Source: JAGRKR01 sp041397725 (lineage in GTDB: Bacteria; Pseudomonadota; Alphaproteobacteria; Rhizobiales; Hyphomicrobiaceae). Taken from it: a stretch of DNA of 64,000 nucleotides. Position numbers and translations under genes: made by a program. Shown piece by piece: positions 27,231 to 35,568 of the stretch (position 1 is the first letter of the stretch; each line of letters begins with the position of its first letter). Under the pieces are notes generated by a model, which did no database searches, was not told where the DNA came from, and saw nothing but the letters and a program-made list of their open reading frames with translations. The stretch is from contig JAWKVZ010000005.1 of the NCBI GenBank assembly GCA_041397725.1, positions 1 through 64,000 on the forward strand, in the 5' to 3' direction.

Positions 27231-27803
27231 TCAATTCCTGCACACGGTGGACATGGTCTCGCGCGCCTTGCGAGTACCGTTCAGACGAAATTCTGTCACA
27301 GCGCCCCTGCCTTGGACGACGATCGCCAGGGATGTGCCAGAGGCAAAGGCTTCGAGAAAGCGACTGGAAAGCACGTTGTGGGCCACCCAGGTCTGCTCCC
27401 AGGGAATGTATGTGAATTCGACCGGGAACGTAGCGCCGTCGATTCTGAAGATGACCTGCTGCACCACCTCGGCCTGAGCGCTCTTGGGGACATAGCGCAG
27501 GGGGCCGCCGGCAGTGTACAGGGCACTGTCCTTGTGACCGTAAAACCTCAAGCCACCCGCGCGCATGTCCGCCCTGCACCAGAATTCAAGTATCCCGAAG
27601 TGGTTTTCCCCCTCTGCCGCGGTCTTGGCGACAGCTTGGGAACCTGCTGCGGATACCCAGGTCTGCCACGTGCCCGGCGATACAGACCGCACGCCCCTCT
27701 CGGACTTCCAGGACCCTGGCGCGACAAACTCGTAGCCACTGACTTGGGAAGCAGTGGCGATGCTGCCAGCCAGCCCCAAAAGAAGTACGGCTGCAAATCT
27801 CAT
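27231..27803 (-). CDS. Hypothetical secreted protein (190 aa)
   Basis: 190 residues with a Sec signal peptide (about 1-19, ATAS-Q or QVSG-Y cleavage) and an all-beta-looking mature part. It has the features WQTWVSAAGSQAVAKTAAE, LRFYGHKDSALYTAGGPLRYVP, and a C-terminus AVTEFRLNGTRKARETMSTVC. The final F-x-L-x-G...A...C pattern recalls periplasmic proteins such as TagO/VasI or IalB-like proteins, but I cannot assign a family. The ATG at 27803 lies 12 bp after the stop of the next secreted-protein gene, so the two form an operon. Base composition is less GC-rich than in neighbours, suggesting acquisition from elsewhere. Confidence 0.7.
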   Translation of the reverse strand: MRFAAVLLLGLAGSIATASQVSGYEFVAPGSWKSERGVRSVSPGTWQTWVSAAGSQAVAKTAAEGENHFGILEFWCRADMRAGGLRFYGHKDSALYTAGGPLRYVPKSAQAEVVQQVIFRIDGATFPVEFTYIPWEQTWVAHNVLSSRFLEAFASGTSLAIVVQGRGAVTEFRLNGTRKARETMSTVCRN

Positions 27804-27815
27804 CGACCTGCGGCC

Positions 27816-28217
27816 TCAGCAGCCACGAACGACTTTGTCGTATGACCGCCATTTGGTGACCGACGACGGGTTCGACATCGAATAACCTGTTCCAGACGGA
27901 CGGCTATTGCCTCCAACTATGCCGGTGTACTTGCCGACCTGACCATTGTCCCATGTCACGGTCATCTCGACCGACCTCCCGCGGACGCGGCCGTTCAGTT
28001 CTCCAGAGATGCCATTCCTTGCATCTATCGACGCGGTCCCGCGCAAACGCCCCGTGCCCATGTGCTGGTCGATCACAACACGCACTGTGGGGCCGTTGCT
28101 CTGCTTCCAACTCCACTGGCCGCTGAAGTCGCAAGCGGCTTCGGCGGATGAGGACGCAACAATCACAAAACAAAAAGAAATCGCCCCAAATAGGGGTCGG
28201 ACCTTAGGGCAGGACAT
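27816..28217 (-). CDS. Hypothetical secreted protein (133 aa)
   Basis: 133 residues. A signal peptide spans 1-28 (FCFVIVASSSAEA-A), followed by CDFSGQWSWKQSNGPTVRVVI, GRLRGTASIDARNGISGELNGRV and MTVTWDNGQVGKYTG. The mature protein is a small beta-rich domain with one cysteine near each end (about 30 and 133), possibly a disulfide. The repeated G-x-W/Y-x-G and strand spacing suggests a lipocalin- or lysozyme-inhibitor-like barrel, but this is shape-based guesswork. The ATG at 28217 was chosen at the signal peptide; an upstream start at 28271 would add 18 residues. It is first in a two-gene operon with the 190-residue protein. Confidence 0.68.
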   Translation of the reverse strand: MSCPKVRPLFGAISFCFVIVASSSAEAACDFSGQWSWKQSNGPTVRVVIDQHMGTGRLRGTASIDARNGISGELNGRVRGRSVEMTVTWDNGQVGKYTGIVGGNSRPSGTGYSMSNPSSVTKWRSYDKVVRGC

Positions 28218-28591
28218 GGAAATCTGGCTCCTGACTATTGCTTGGGTGGTTCGGACGGAAATGCCACCCATTAATCAGATGGGCGACAACTGAACGATAC
28301 CAGTGAATTCCCTTGGTTCCATGGCTTCTGTGGGGTTTGCGACATTCGGCCGCCAGCGGGTTGGGCGCACTTGTTGTGTGCAGGAACGCGCCCCTTCCAT
28401 CGCGCCTCGCTGTTTCGAATGGTGTCGGTGAGTGACCATGACGCCAGACCCCGGCCTGCGCCCGCCCCCCCACCACCCGTGGCGCAAGGGGGCGATGGAC
28501 AGGGGCGTGCGGCGGGGGCACCATGGGCGTCCGGCCCAGAACAGCTCATGTCATCGCAATCGTGAAACACCGGGAGAGGGGAGTGCTCGCC

Positions 28592-29446
28592 ATGTCCGGC
28601 TCGAGGTTCCGTATCAGGTCGCTCGGCGCGATCGCAGCGGCCGAGATCACCGGCGTCGATCTCGCCGCACCGCTCGACGCGCAGACCTTCGCCGAGATCG
28701 AGGCGGCGTTCGACCGCAGCGGCGTCATCGTGATGCCCGGCCAGAACATCTCGCCCGCACAGCAACTCGCCTTCGCGCGGCGCTTCGGCGATATCGAGAT
28801 CAATCACAACAGCGCCAAATACGGCCTGCCCGAGCAGCCGGAGATCTACAAGATCTCCAACATCACCAAGGACGGCAAGCCGATCGGCTCGCGCCGCGCC
28901 GGCGAGAACTGGCACAGCGACATGATCTATGCGGCGCGGCCGCCGCGCGCGACCATGCTCTACGCCCTCGAGGTGCCAGAGCTGCACGGCCTCTCGCTCG
29001 GCGACACCGCTTTCGCCAACGCTGCGATGGCCTACGAGGGTCTGCCGGACGCCATGAAGCGACGCATCGAAGGCCTCAAGGGGGTGTTCGATTTCACGCG
29101 CCGCAAGCGCTCCGAGGTCGCCGCCGCCGCCGCGGTGGAGCGCTATCCACCGATCCAGCATCCGATCGTGCGCACCCACCCGCGCACCGGCGCCAAGTGC
29201 CTCTATATCAACCGCGACGATTGCGGCGGGATCGCCGGCCTGCCCTTCGACGAAGCCGAGGCGCTGATCGTGGCGCTGTCGGATCACGTGATCAAGCCGG
29301 AGTTCCTCTATCGCCACCGCTGGCGCAAGGGCGATGTCGTGATGTGGGACAACTGCACGATGCAGCACAAGGCGATCATCGACTACGACCTGCCGCAGCG
29401 CCGTCTGCTGCATCGGCTGACGATTGCCGGCACGCCGCCCGTGTAG
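28592..29446 (+). CDS. TauD/TfdA-family 2-oxoglutarate/Fe(II) dioxygenase
   Basis: 284 residues. The Fe(II) triad is visible as H108 and D110 (NWHSDMIY) and H259 (TMQHKA), with the 2-oxoglutarate-binding R275 (LLHRLTI). The N-terminal FRIRSLGAIAAAEITGVDL is the usual family opening. The protein should hydroxylate a small substrate, which in this family ranges from taurine and alkyl sulfates to phenoxyacetates and nitrilotriacetate-like acids. The ATG at 28592 follows GGGAGAGGGGAG; an earlier in-frame start at 28523 is not supported. The gene begins just past the tandem-duplicated region. Confidence 0.92.
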   Translation: MSGSRFRIRSLGAIAAAEITGVDLAAPLDAQTFAEIEAAFDRSGVIVMPGQNISPAQQLAFARRFGDIEINHNSAKYGLPEQPEIYKISNITKDGKPIGSRRAGENWHSDMIYAARPPRATMLYALEVPELHGLSLGDTAFANAAMAYEGLPDAMKRRIEGLKGVFDFTRRKRSEVAAAAAVERYPPIQHPIVRTHPRTGAKCLYINRDDCGGIAGLPFDEAEALIVALSDHVIKPEFLYRHRWRKGDVVMWDNCTMQHKAIIDYDLPQRRLLHRLTIAGTPPV

Positions 29447-29582
29447 GGGCGGCGGCCTCGCGCAGTGGCGCCGAATGTGGCTGGATTGACGGTGATCAAG
29501 GCCCGGAGGCGAACGGCCGGTCGATAATGCCTGTTATGGCAGGGGGGCGTTCCTCGCAGGTGCGAGCAGGAGGAGTTGCGCC

Positions 29583-29786
29583 ATGACCATGCTGAAGGTG
29601 ATCGAGGTCCTCGCCGAGTCCGAGAAGAGCTGGGAGGACGCCGCGCAGGTGGCGATCAAGAACGCGTCGCAGTCCGTTCGGGGCATCCGCTCGATCTATT
29701 TGAAGAACCTCGAGGCGACCGTCGAGAACGGCAGGATCGCCAAATATCGGATCAACGCCAAGATCTCGTTCTCGCTCGAGGAATAG
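29583..29786 (+). CDS. Dodecin family flavin-binding protein
   Basis: 67 residues covering the entire dodecin fold: beta-strand LKVIEVLAESEKSWEDA, one helix (AAQVAIKNASQSVRG), then two strands ending in AKYRINAKISFSLEE. Dodecins form hollow dodecamers that store or buffer flavins. The strand-helix boundary SEKSWEDA and the RGIRSIYLKNLEATV stretch are highly typical. A strong ribosome-binding site (AGGAGG) precedes the ATG at 29583. It stands alone, convergent with the L,D-transpeptidase gene 20 bp away. Confidence 0.95.
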   Translation: MTMLKVIEVLAESEKSWEDAAQVAIKNASQSVRGIRSIYLKNLEATVENGRIAKYRINAKISFSLEE

Positions 29787-29806
29787 CCTGCGCGGGCGGC
29801 CTGCGC

Positions 29807-30775
29807 TCAGTCGCCGAAGCCGAGAGCCGTCGGTGGTTTCGAGCGCTTCGGCGACATGCCGCCCAGAAGTCCGCCGAGGCTCATGGTCGGGCTCACGCTC
29901 GGACTCAGCGGAGCGCCGCTGTCGGCCAGCATGCGGCGCTTCACGCCGGGCGCGACGGTGCGTCCGGCCGTCTCGGTGCGCACGTCGGGCTTGAATGGAA
30001 CGGCGGGCATGCGCACGAACTGCGGGCACGGTGCATCCGCGCGGACGGAGCGGGTGTCGAGGAACTTGACGCTGACCAGATACTGGCGATTGCAGACGCC
30101 CACCTCGGGCGGCTGGCGCGTCAGCTCGAAATGGTCGTAGCCCTCCTTCAGCCGCCGCCAGAAGCCGTACCAGCGGCTCTTGCGATGCTTGCGCAGGTTC
30201 TCTTCCGTCATGCGGAAGGGGAAGGCGTGGACGTGAAACGCGTCCTGGCCGCCCTTGAAGGATTCGCGCGCCAGCGCATAGATCTCTTCTATCAGCGCAT
30301 CGGTCATGGCGTAGCAGCCCGCGGAGCGGCACTTGCCGTGCACCATCAGGAACTGGCCGGTCCTGCCGTGTGAGCGGTCGTAGGCGTTGGGATAGCCGAG
30401 GTTGAACGCCAGATGGAAGCTGGAGTTGGGGTTCATCTGGGAGTTGCGGACCCGGTAGAAGCCCTCGGGCGCCTGCTTGTCGCCCTGTTGCAGCTTGGGC
30501 CCGAGCTCGCCGGACCAATTGCAGATCGGGTAGGTCTTGAAGTGATAGAAGCGGCCATCGGCGCGGGCCTTCCAGACCTCGAGCTCCGATTCCTGCTTGA
30601 AGATGCGGATGAAGATGGGTGAGCCGGCGTCCATGCCCTTCTTGCCGAGCAGCATCATCGTGCTCTTCGCAAGCGGACGCTCGGATGGTTTGATCTCGAG
30701 CGGACTGCCAGAGCAGGCAGCCAGAAGGGCGGCGAAAGCCGCCACCAGCCCGACGCGGTACACGAGCTTGATCAT
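29807..30775 (-). CDS. L,D-transpeptidase lipoprotein (YkuD/ErfK type, YafK-like)
   Basis: 322 residues. A lipoprotein signal ends in the lipobox LLAAC with C21. The catalytic YkuD motif is VHGKCRSAGCYAMTD, containing H146 and the nucleophile C154. The family cross-links peptidoglycan or attaches lipoproteins to it at the third residue of the stem peptide. The region after about residue 230 is an extension with low-complexity tail (SPSVSPTMSLGGLLGG). I took the ATG at 30775 because it starts the lipoprotein signal directly; an ATG at 30802 would add nine residues. A CtrA-type box lies about 75-90 bp upstream. Confidence 0.9.
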   Translation of the reverse strand: MIKLVYRVGLVAAFAALLAACSGSPLEIKPSERPLAKSTMMLLGKKGMDAGSPIFIRIFKQESELEVWKARADGRFYHFKTYPICNWSGELGPKLQQGDKQAPEGFYRVRNSQMNPNSSFHLAFNLGYPNAYDRSHGRTGQFLMVHGKCRSAGCYAMTDALIEEIYALARESFKGGQDAFHVHAFPFRMTEENLRKHRKSRWYGFWRRLKEGYDHFELTRQPPEVGVCNRQYLVSVKFLDTRSVRADAPCPQFVRMPAVPFKPDVRTETAGRTVAPGVKRRMLADSGAPLSPSVSPTMSLGGLLGGMSPKRSKPPTALGFGD

Positions 30776-30847
30776 GGTCCCCAGGTAGATGATGAATGCC
30801 ATACGCAGTGCCCCTGGCGCACGCTGATCACCATCGATTCGAAATTC

Positions 30848-30862
30848 TTAACATACCGTTAA
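30848..30862. promoter_or_regulatory. CtrA-type box, TTAA-N7-TTAA
   Basis: The sequence TTAACATACCGTTAA matches the CtrA consensus TTAA-N7-TTAA exactly. It is also a near-palindrome (CTTAAC/GTTAAG). It lies in a locally AT-rich patch of the 266-bp divergent region, 73-87 bp upstream of the L,D-transpeptidase start and about 180 bp before the DUF1445 gene. CtrA is the alphaproteobacterial cell-cycle regulator, and a cell-wall enzyme is a plausible target. Confidence 0.55.
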
Positions 30863-31041
30863 GGTTACGAAAAGATGCTACCTGTTGATCGAGTGTGCCC
30901 TGACGTCGGATTATGTGGAGCGGCGTGGCATGCCGGAGGCGCGAATGAGGCAATTTCGCGAAATGGTGACACCGGCGACGCGCCGGACGGTCTGGCTTTC
31001 GGTTATGCTTTCAATGACTTGAAGGACACGTGGAGAACGCC

Positions 31042-31854
31042 ATGACGGCGCCGGACGGCGGGATGGGGAAACGGGCGCCGCAGACGGGGCGCGACGTGCG
31101 GCTGCGCGCCCGCTCGGGCGGCCTCGACGGCCAGACCTCCGGCCTCGCACAGGGGTACGTGCAAGGCAACGTGGTGATCCTCGAACGGACGCTCGCGGCG
31201 GATTTCCAGACGTTTTGCCAGCGCAATCCCAAGCCCTGTCCGCTACTCGCCATGACGGAGCCGGGTCAGCCCGGCCTGCCGGAGCTGGGCGCCGATATCG
31301 ACATCCGCACCGACGTGCCCCGCTATCGCATCTGGCGCCGGGGTGAGCTCGTCGCGGAGGTGTCGGAGATCACGGGGCTGTGGCGGTCGGATCTGGTCGC
31401 GTTCGTGCTCGGCTGCTCGTTCTCCTTCGAAGAGGCGCTGATCGAGTCCGGTCTCGAGCTGCGCCATCTGACGCATCGCTGCAACGTGCCGATGTTCCGC
31501 ACGTCCATCGAGACGGCGCCGGCCGGTCCATTCCGCGGGCCGATGGTGGTGTCGATGCGGCCGTTTCGTCCGGCGGACGCCATCCGCGCCATCCAGGTCA
31601 CGTCGCGATTTCCCGCGGTGCACGGCGCGCCGGTGCACATCGGGCTGCCGCAGGCCATCGGCATCGATGATCTCGCTCGGCCCGACTACGGCGATCCCGT
31701 GCCCGTCGGCAACGACGAATTGCCGGTGTTCTGGGGCTGCGGCGTCACCCCGCAGGCCGTCGTCGCGGCCATCAAGCCGGAGCTGTGCATCACCCACGCG
31801 CCGGGCTGCATGCTGGTGACGGATCGCCTCAACAGCAGCCTCGCCGTTCTGTGA
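31042..31854 (+). CDS. DUF1445 putative hydro-lyase
   Basis: 270 residues matching the DUF1445 / putative hydro-lyase family (mammalian D-glutamate cyclase belongs to it). Landmarks: SGLAQGYVQGNVVILERTLAADFQTFCQRNPKPCP near the start, DVPRYRIWRRGELV, the FVLGCSFSFEEAL block, and the C-terminal DELPVFWGCGVTPQAVV with ITHAPGCMLVTD. The cysteine-rich FWGCGVTPQ and HAPGCM motifs are the conserved core. The ATG at 31042 is preferred over a GTG at 31030 because GGAG precedes it. It is divergent from the L,D-transpeptidase. The reaction in bacteria is not established. Confidence 0.9.
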   Translation: MTAPDGGMGKRAPQTGRDVRLRARSGGLDGQTSGLAQGYVQGNVVILERTLAADFQTFCQRNPKPCPLLAMTEPGQPGLPELGADIDIRTDVPRYRIWRRGELVAEVSEITGLWRSDLVAFVLGCSFSFEEALIESGLELRHLTHRCNVPMFRTSIETAPAGPFRGPMVVSMRPFRPADAIRAIQVTSRFPAVHGAPVHIGLPQAIGIDDLARPDYGDPVPVGNDELPVFWGCGVTPQAVVAAIKPELCITHAPGCMLVTDRLNSSLAVL

Positions 31855-31917
31855 GGCCGAGTCCGCGGGCACGGACCGGCTCAGGCCGCGCCTGCCGGGC
31901 GAACGGGGCGTGCCCGT

Positions 31918-33111
31918 TCAGATGAGGTTGCGGCTGCGCAGGTCGGCGATCTCGGCGGCAGAGAACCCGAATTCGGTCAGCACCTCGTCGGTGTGCTCAC
32001 CCCATTCCGGCGAGGCGGCGGTCGCCTTGCTCGGCGTGCGAGAGAGCTGCACGGGCTGCCCGACGACGTGAACGTCCACCCCATCGCCACGCTGCACCGT
32101 CTCCGCGATGCCGAGATGCGCGACCTGGGGGTCGGCAAAGGTCTGGTCGATCGAATTGATCGGCCCACAGGGCACGCCGGCCTCGTTGAGCGCTGCGACC
32201 CACTCGGCGCTGGTCCGCGCGGCCAATCGCTTCTCGATTTCCGGATTGAGCTTGTCGCGATTGGCGGAGCGTGCCTGCGGGGCGGCAAAATCGGGGTTTT
32301 CCAGGAGCTCGGGCGCTCCGATGGCCTTGCACAGCCGCTCGTAGAGGCCTTGGCCGGCGGCTGCGATGTTGATATGGCCGTCCTTGGTCTTGAAGACGCC
32401 GGTCGGGATGGAGGTCGGATGGTTGTTGCCGGCCTGCCCCGGCACATCCTGCTTGTTGAGCCAGCGCGAGGCCTGGAAATCGAGCATGAAGATCATGGCC
32501 TGCAGCAGCGAGGTGTGGACCCATTGGCCTTCGCCCGACTGCTCGCGCTCGAGCAGCGCCAGCAGGATGCCGATGGAGCAGAACAGGCCCGAAGTCAGGT
32601 CGGCGATGGGGATGCCGACGCGCACGGGACCCTGGCCCGGCAATCCCGTGATCGACATCAGGCCGCCCATGCCCTGGGCGATCTGGTCGACGCCGGGCCG
32701 GTTGCGATAGGGTCCCGATTGGCCGAAACCGGAGATCGAAGCGTAGATCAGTCGCGGGTTGATCGCCTTCAGGTCCGCAAAGTTGATGCCGAGCCGATCC
32801 TTGACCCCCGGACGGAAGTTCTCGACCACGACATCGGCCTTGGCGACCAGGCGCTTGAAGGCGGCGACCCCTTCGGGTGATTTCAGGTCGAGCGTTATCG
32901 AGCGCTTGTTGCGGTGCAGGTTCTGGAAATCGGGTCCGTGCCGCTGGCCGCCCATGCTGTCGCCCTTGCCGCCGCTGGATGGCAGCTCGATCTTGATGAC
33001 GTTGGCGCCCCAGTCGGCGAGCTGGCGTGCAGCGGTCGGGCCGGCGCGATGGCGTGTCAGGTCCAATACGGTGAAGCGCGAAAGCACGGTCGATGTCTGG
33101 GGAATCGGCAT
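31918..33111 (-). CDS. CaiB/BaiF family CoA-transferase
   Basis: 397 residues, the full length of a class III CoA-transferase. Landmarks: FTVLDLTRHRAGPTAARQLADWGANVIKIE, NKRSITLDLKSPEG, VVVENFRPGV, YASISGFGQSGP, and PIADLTSG whose aspartate is the likely acyl-enzyme residue. These enzymes move CoA between carboxylic acids (formyl-CoA, succinyl-CoA or carnitine-type) in the cytoplasm. It is divergent from the M20 amidohydrolase across 442 bp. A second CaiB gene is at 51750-52958. The substrate cannot be read from sequence alone. Confidence 0.92.
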   Translation of the reverse strand: MPIPQTSTVLSRFTVLDLTRHRAGPTAARQLADWGANVIKIELPSSGGKGDSMGGQRHGPDFQNLHRNKRSITLDLKSPEGVAAFKRLVAKADVVVENFRPGVKDRLGINFADLKAINPRLIYASISGFGQSGPYRNRPGVDQIAQGMGGLMSITGLPGQGPVRVGIPIADLTSGLFCSIGILLALLEREQSGEGQWVHTSLLQAMIFMLDFQASRWLNKQDVPGQAGNNHPTSIPTGVFKTKDGHINIAAAGQGLYERLCKAIGAPELLENPDFAAPQARSANRDKLNPEIEKRLAARTSAEWVAALNEAGVPCGPINSIDQTFADPQVAHLGIAETVQRGDGVDVHVVGQPVQLSRTPSKATAASPEWGEHTDEVLTEFGFSAAEIADLRSRNLI

Positions 33112-33553
33112 ACTGGCGGTCTCCTCGGCGGCGTTCCGACGCTCTTGTGGCGTTTCGCCCAGCTTGCAGATTTGATCATCATCCGGTCTTTGTCCATGCT
33201 CCTGATGAACCCCGGCGAGCGGCCGGCGGGAGAGCGAGGCGGAGCAGGCCGAGATTGTCGTTTGCCTGCCGGGGCTCTATATCGGCTTCGACTTTCCGAG
33301 ATCGAGAGGCGACGGGTATGGCGAGACGTGCCGAGGTCAAAGGTCGCCGCGAGGAAGCGCTGCCGCGCTTTTCGATCGAGACGCGCTCGGTGCCGTCCGA
33401 GGTCGCTGGCCTCCGCGGCACGGGCGTCAGGGCCATCGAAACACCTGCGTTGCCGACCAATGCCTGGGAGACGTGCCACCGCGTGCGGTCGCACCGAGCC
33501 TGAGCCCCAACCCGACGAAACCCGCTGTTTCCCGCAAGAAAAGGATCGCCCCC
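33112..33553. other. Divergent intergenic region, no gene called
   Basis: 442 bp between two divergent genes, so it should carry both promoters. An ATG-started frame of 61 codons at 33318-33503 has no ribosome-binding site or recognisable homology and I do not call it. Several GC-rich imperfect inverted repeats are present but none has a U-tract. Confidence 0.4.
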
Positions 33554-34981
33554 ATGCAGAACTCAGACCACATCTGGAAGCTCGTCGACGACAGGCGCGT
33601 ACCGTTCCAGGAGCTCAGTGATCGCGTCTGGGGCATGCCCGAGATCGCCTATACGGAGCGCCGCTCGGTGGCCGAGCACATCGCCATGCTGGAAGCCGAG
33701 GGCTTCCGCGTCACGCGCAACGTCGCGGGCATTCCGACCGCGGTCATGGGCGAGGCGGGCGAGGGGGGGCCGGTCATCGCGATCCTCGGCGAATACGACG
33801 CGCTGCCGGGCCTGAGCCAGGTGGCGGGCATCGCCGAGCCGCGCGCGCTCGAGCAGGGCGGCCATGGCCACGGCTGCGGGCACAATCTGCTCGGGTCGGC
33901 CGCCATGCTGGCGGCAACGGCCGTCAAGAACTTCCTGGTGGAGAAGGGCATCAAGGGCCGCGTCCGCTACTACGGATGCCCGGCCGAGGAGGGCGGCGCC
34001 GCCAAGGCGTTCATGGTGCGAGAGGGCGCATTCGACGGTGTGGACATCGCCATCTCCTGGCACCCCGGCAGCTTCAACCGGGTGGACCGCGCCATCTCGC
34101 TGGCCAATACGCGCATCGACTTTGCGTTTACGGGGCGCGCCTCCCATGCCTCCGCAGCGCCGCATCTCGGGCGCAGCGCGCTCGACGCGGTCGAGCTGAT
34201 GAATGTCGGCGTGAACTACATGCGCGAGCACATGCCGAGCGACGCGCGCATCCACTACGCCATGCTCGACGCTGGCGGAATCGCGCCGAACGTGGTGCAG
34301 GGGCACGCCAAGGTGCGCTATGCGATCCGCGCCCGCGACCTCGTCGGCATGCACGCGCTCATCGCCCGCGTGCGCAAGATCGCCGACGGCGCCGCGCTCA
34401 TGACGGAGACGACGGTCGCGACGCAGGTTGTCAGCGCCGTTTCCAACCTGCTCGGCAACACGCCTCTGGAAGAGGCCATGCAGCGCAATTTCGACCGGCT
34501 CGGCGCGCCCGATTTCGATCAGGCCGATTTCGAGTTCGCCAAGAAGATCCAGGCGACCTTGTCGGACGAGGATGTCGCCACCGACTTCGGGCGCGCCGGC
34601 GTGCCCGTCGAGCCGGGTCTCAGCCTGTGCAATTTCGTCGTGCCGCGTGGGGTGCAGGGCGCGCTGACCGTCGGCTCGACCGACGTTGGCGACGTGAGCT
34701 GGGTGGTGCCGACCGTGCAGGCCCGCGTCGCAACGCACGCCATCGGCACGCCCGGTCATTCCTGGCAGGTCACGGCGCAGGGCAAGATGCCGGCGGCCCA
34801 CAAGGGCATGGTGCATGCGGCCAAGGTGATGGCGGCGACGGCGACGGATGCCCTCACCGATGAGACGTTGCGCGCCCGCGCCAAGGCGGACCTGAAGGCC
34901 CGCACGGCGAAGACGCCTTATGTCTGCCCGCTGCCGGCCGACGTGAAGCCGCCCGTGCCGCAGACCGTCGCGGCGGAATAG
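33554..34981 (+). CDS. M20D-family amidohydrolase (AbgB-like)
   Basis: 475 residues. A zinc-binding cluster with H104, H106, C108 and H110 (GGHGHGCGHNLLGSAA) and the acidic GCPAEEGGAAKAF near residue 145 are the metal-site motifs of the M20D/ama-hydrolase group. The lid domain and the C-terminal TVGSTDVGDVSWVVPTVQA with GTPGHSWQ follow. This pattern is strongest for p-aminobenzoyl-glutamate hydrolase subunit B and related N-acyl amino-acid hydrolases. The ATG at 33554 was chosen at the start of conserved sequence; the frame opens upstream at 33473. AbgA is not adjacent, so the substrate may differ. Confidence 0.88.
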   Translation: MQNSDHIWKLVDDRRVPFQELSDRVWGMPEIAYTERRSVAEHIAMLEAEGFRVTRNVAGIPTAVMGEAGEGGPVIAILGEYDALPGLSQVAGIAEPRALEQGGHGHGCGHNLLGSAAMLAATAVKNFLVEKGIKGRVRYYGCPAEEGGAAKAFMVREGAFDGVDIAISWHPGSFNRVDRAISLANTRIDFAFTGRASHASAAPHLGRSALDAVELMNVGVNYMREHMPSDARIHYAMLDAGGIAPNVVQGHAKVRYAIRARDLVGMHALIARVRKIADGAALMTETTVATQVVSAVSNLLGNTPLEEAMQRNFDRLGAPDFDQADFEFAKKIQATLSDEDVATDFGRAGVPVEPGLSLCNFVVPRGVQGALTVGSTDVGDVSWVVPTVQARVATHAIGTPGHSWQVTAQGKMPAAHKGMVHAAKVMAATATDALTDETLRARAKADLKARTAKTPYVCPLPADVKPPVPQTVAAE

Positions 34982-35022
34982 GCCGGGACCGGAAACGGAC
35001 AGGGGCAGGGGCCGGCGGACGC

Positions 35023-35568
35023 TCAGTTCGGCCGGCCGCACCTCCCCGAGCCGAGATGCCTGCGGCTCGGATCGATCAGGATGCGCCGGGCCATGAAGCG
35101 ACGCCCGATGAGCACCTGAGCGCTCATGCCCGAGCGGTCCGTCAGCGTGAACTCGGCCTTGCCGCTGACACCCGCTATGCAGACGTCCAGGACCACGACG
35201 GGCCGCTCGACCGGGCCCGTGCCGGCGCGGCGGATGCGGGCGGTGCGCACCACGGGTGCTTCCACGACGGCGCGACGCCCGGTGTCGTCGACGAGCGTGA
35301 AGCGGGCCATCGCGCGCCCGCTCTTGCGCGTCTGCTCGATGCCTTCGGCGTTGAGCGACGACGTATCGGCGCCGCTGTCGAGCTTTGCTTCGAACGTCAG
35401 GCGGTGTTTCGTGAGCGTCATCCGCTCGAGGTAGCCGGCGACGATCGGGGCGGCAGCCGCCCCGGGATCGTCAGAGGATCGCTGAGCGTGACTCAGTCCT
35501 GCCATCAACGGCAGGGCAATGGCCGCGAGCAGGCCGACGCTTAGGAGCCGATCCACGTCACGACGCAT
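35023..35568 (-). CDS. Secreted retropepsin-like protein (putative ATP-dependent zinc protease family)
   Basis: 181 residues with a signal peptide (about 8-28) and a beta-barrel domain. The core AKLDSGADTSSLNA (D64-SGAD) is the aspartic-protease-type active site, and VLIGRRFMARRILIDPSRR closes the fold, as in the PF05618 family (named RimK-associated zinc protease but structurally retropepsin-like). The ATG at 35568 is preceded by GGAGG at the right distance; an ATG at 35580 is an alternative. Members are often near RimK or gut-like protease genes. The function of exported versions is uncertain, possibly processing of periplasmic peptides. Confidence 0.82.
   Translation of the reverse strand: MRRDVDRLLSVGLLAAIALPLMAGLSHAQRSSDDPGAAAAPIVAGYLERMTLTKHRLTFEAKLDSGADTSSLNAEGIEQTRKSGRAMARFTLVDDTGRRAVVEAPVVRTARIRRAGTGPVERPVVVLDVCIAGVSGKAEFTLTDRSGMSAQVLIGRRFMARRILIDPSRRHLGSGRCGRPN

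Larger units (their letters stand above)
27021..28470. repeat. Tandem duplicate, copy B (genes preserved)
   Basis: The preserved partner of 25231-26700. It contains two minus-strand genes for small exported proteins and ends about 120 bp before the dioxygenase gene. The last recognisable anchor shared with copy A is CCCCTTCCATCGCGC near 28390 and the GAATGGTGTCG that follows, with a weaker CCGGCCTGCG match a little further on. Retention of two open frames here but not in copy A argues that at least one of them is still under selection. Confidence 0.75.

Noticed and set aside
25231..28470. Insertion sequence or CRISPR interpretation of the repeats
   Set aside because: Repeats are only two, about 1.4 kb long, lack transposase frames and terminal inverted repeats, and are not spaced like CRISPR.
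21932..28500. Genomic island integrated at tRNA-Gln
   Set aside because: No repeat of the tRNA 3' end was seen in the gene-poor region and no integrase is present; intact genes separate the two.
29486..29528. Sigma-70 promoter TTGACG ... GATAAT before the dodecin gene
   Set aside because: The spacer would be about 31 bases, far too long for a functional pair.
33318..33503. 61-codon frame between the CoA-transferase and amidohydrolase genes
   Set aside because: No ribosome-binding site, no hydrophobic or domain features, and it lies in a region expected to hold promoters.
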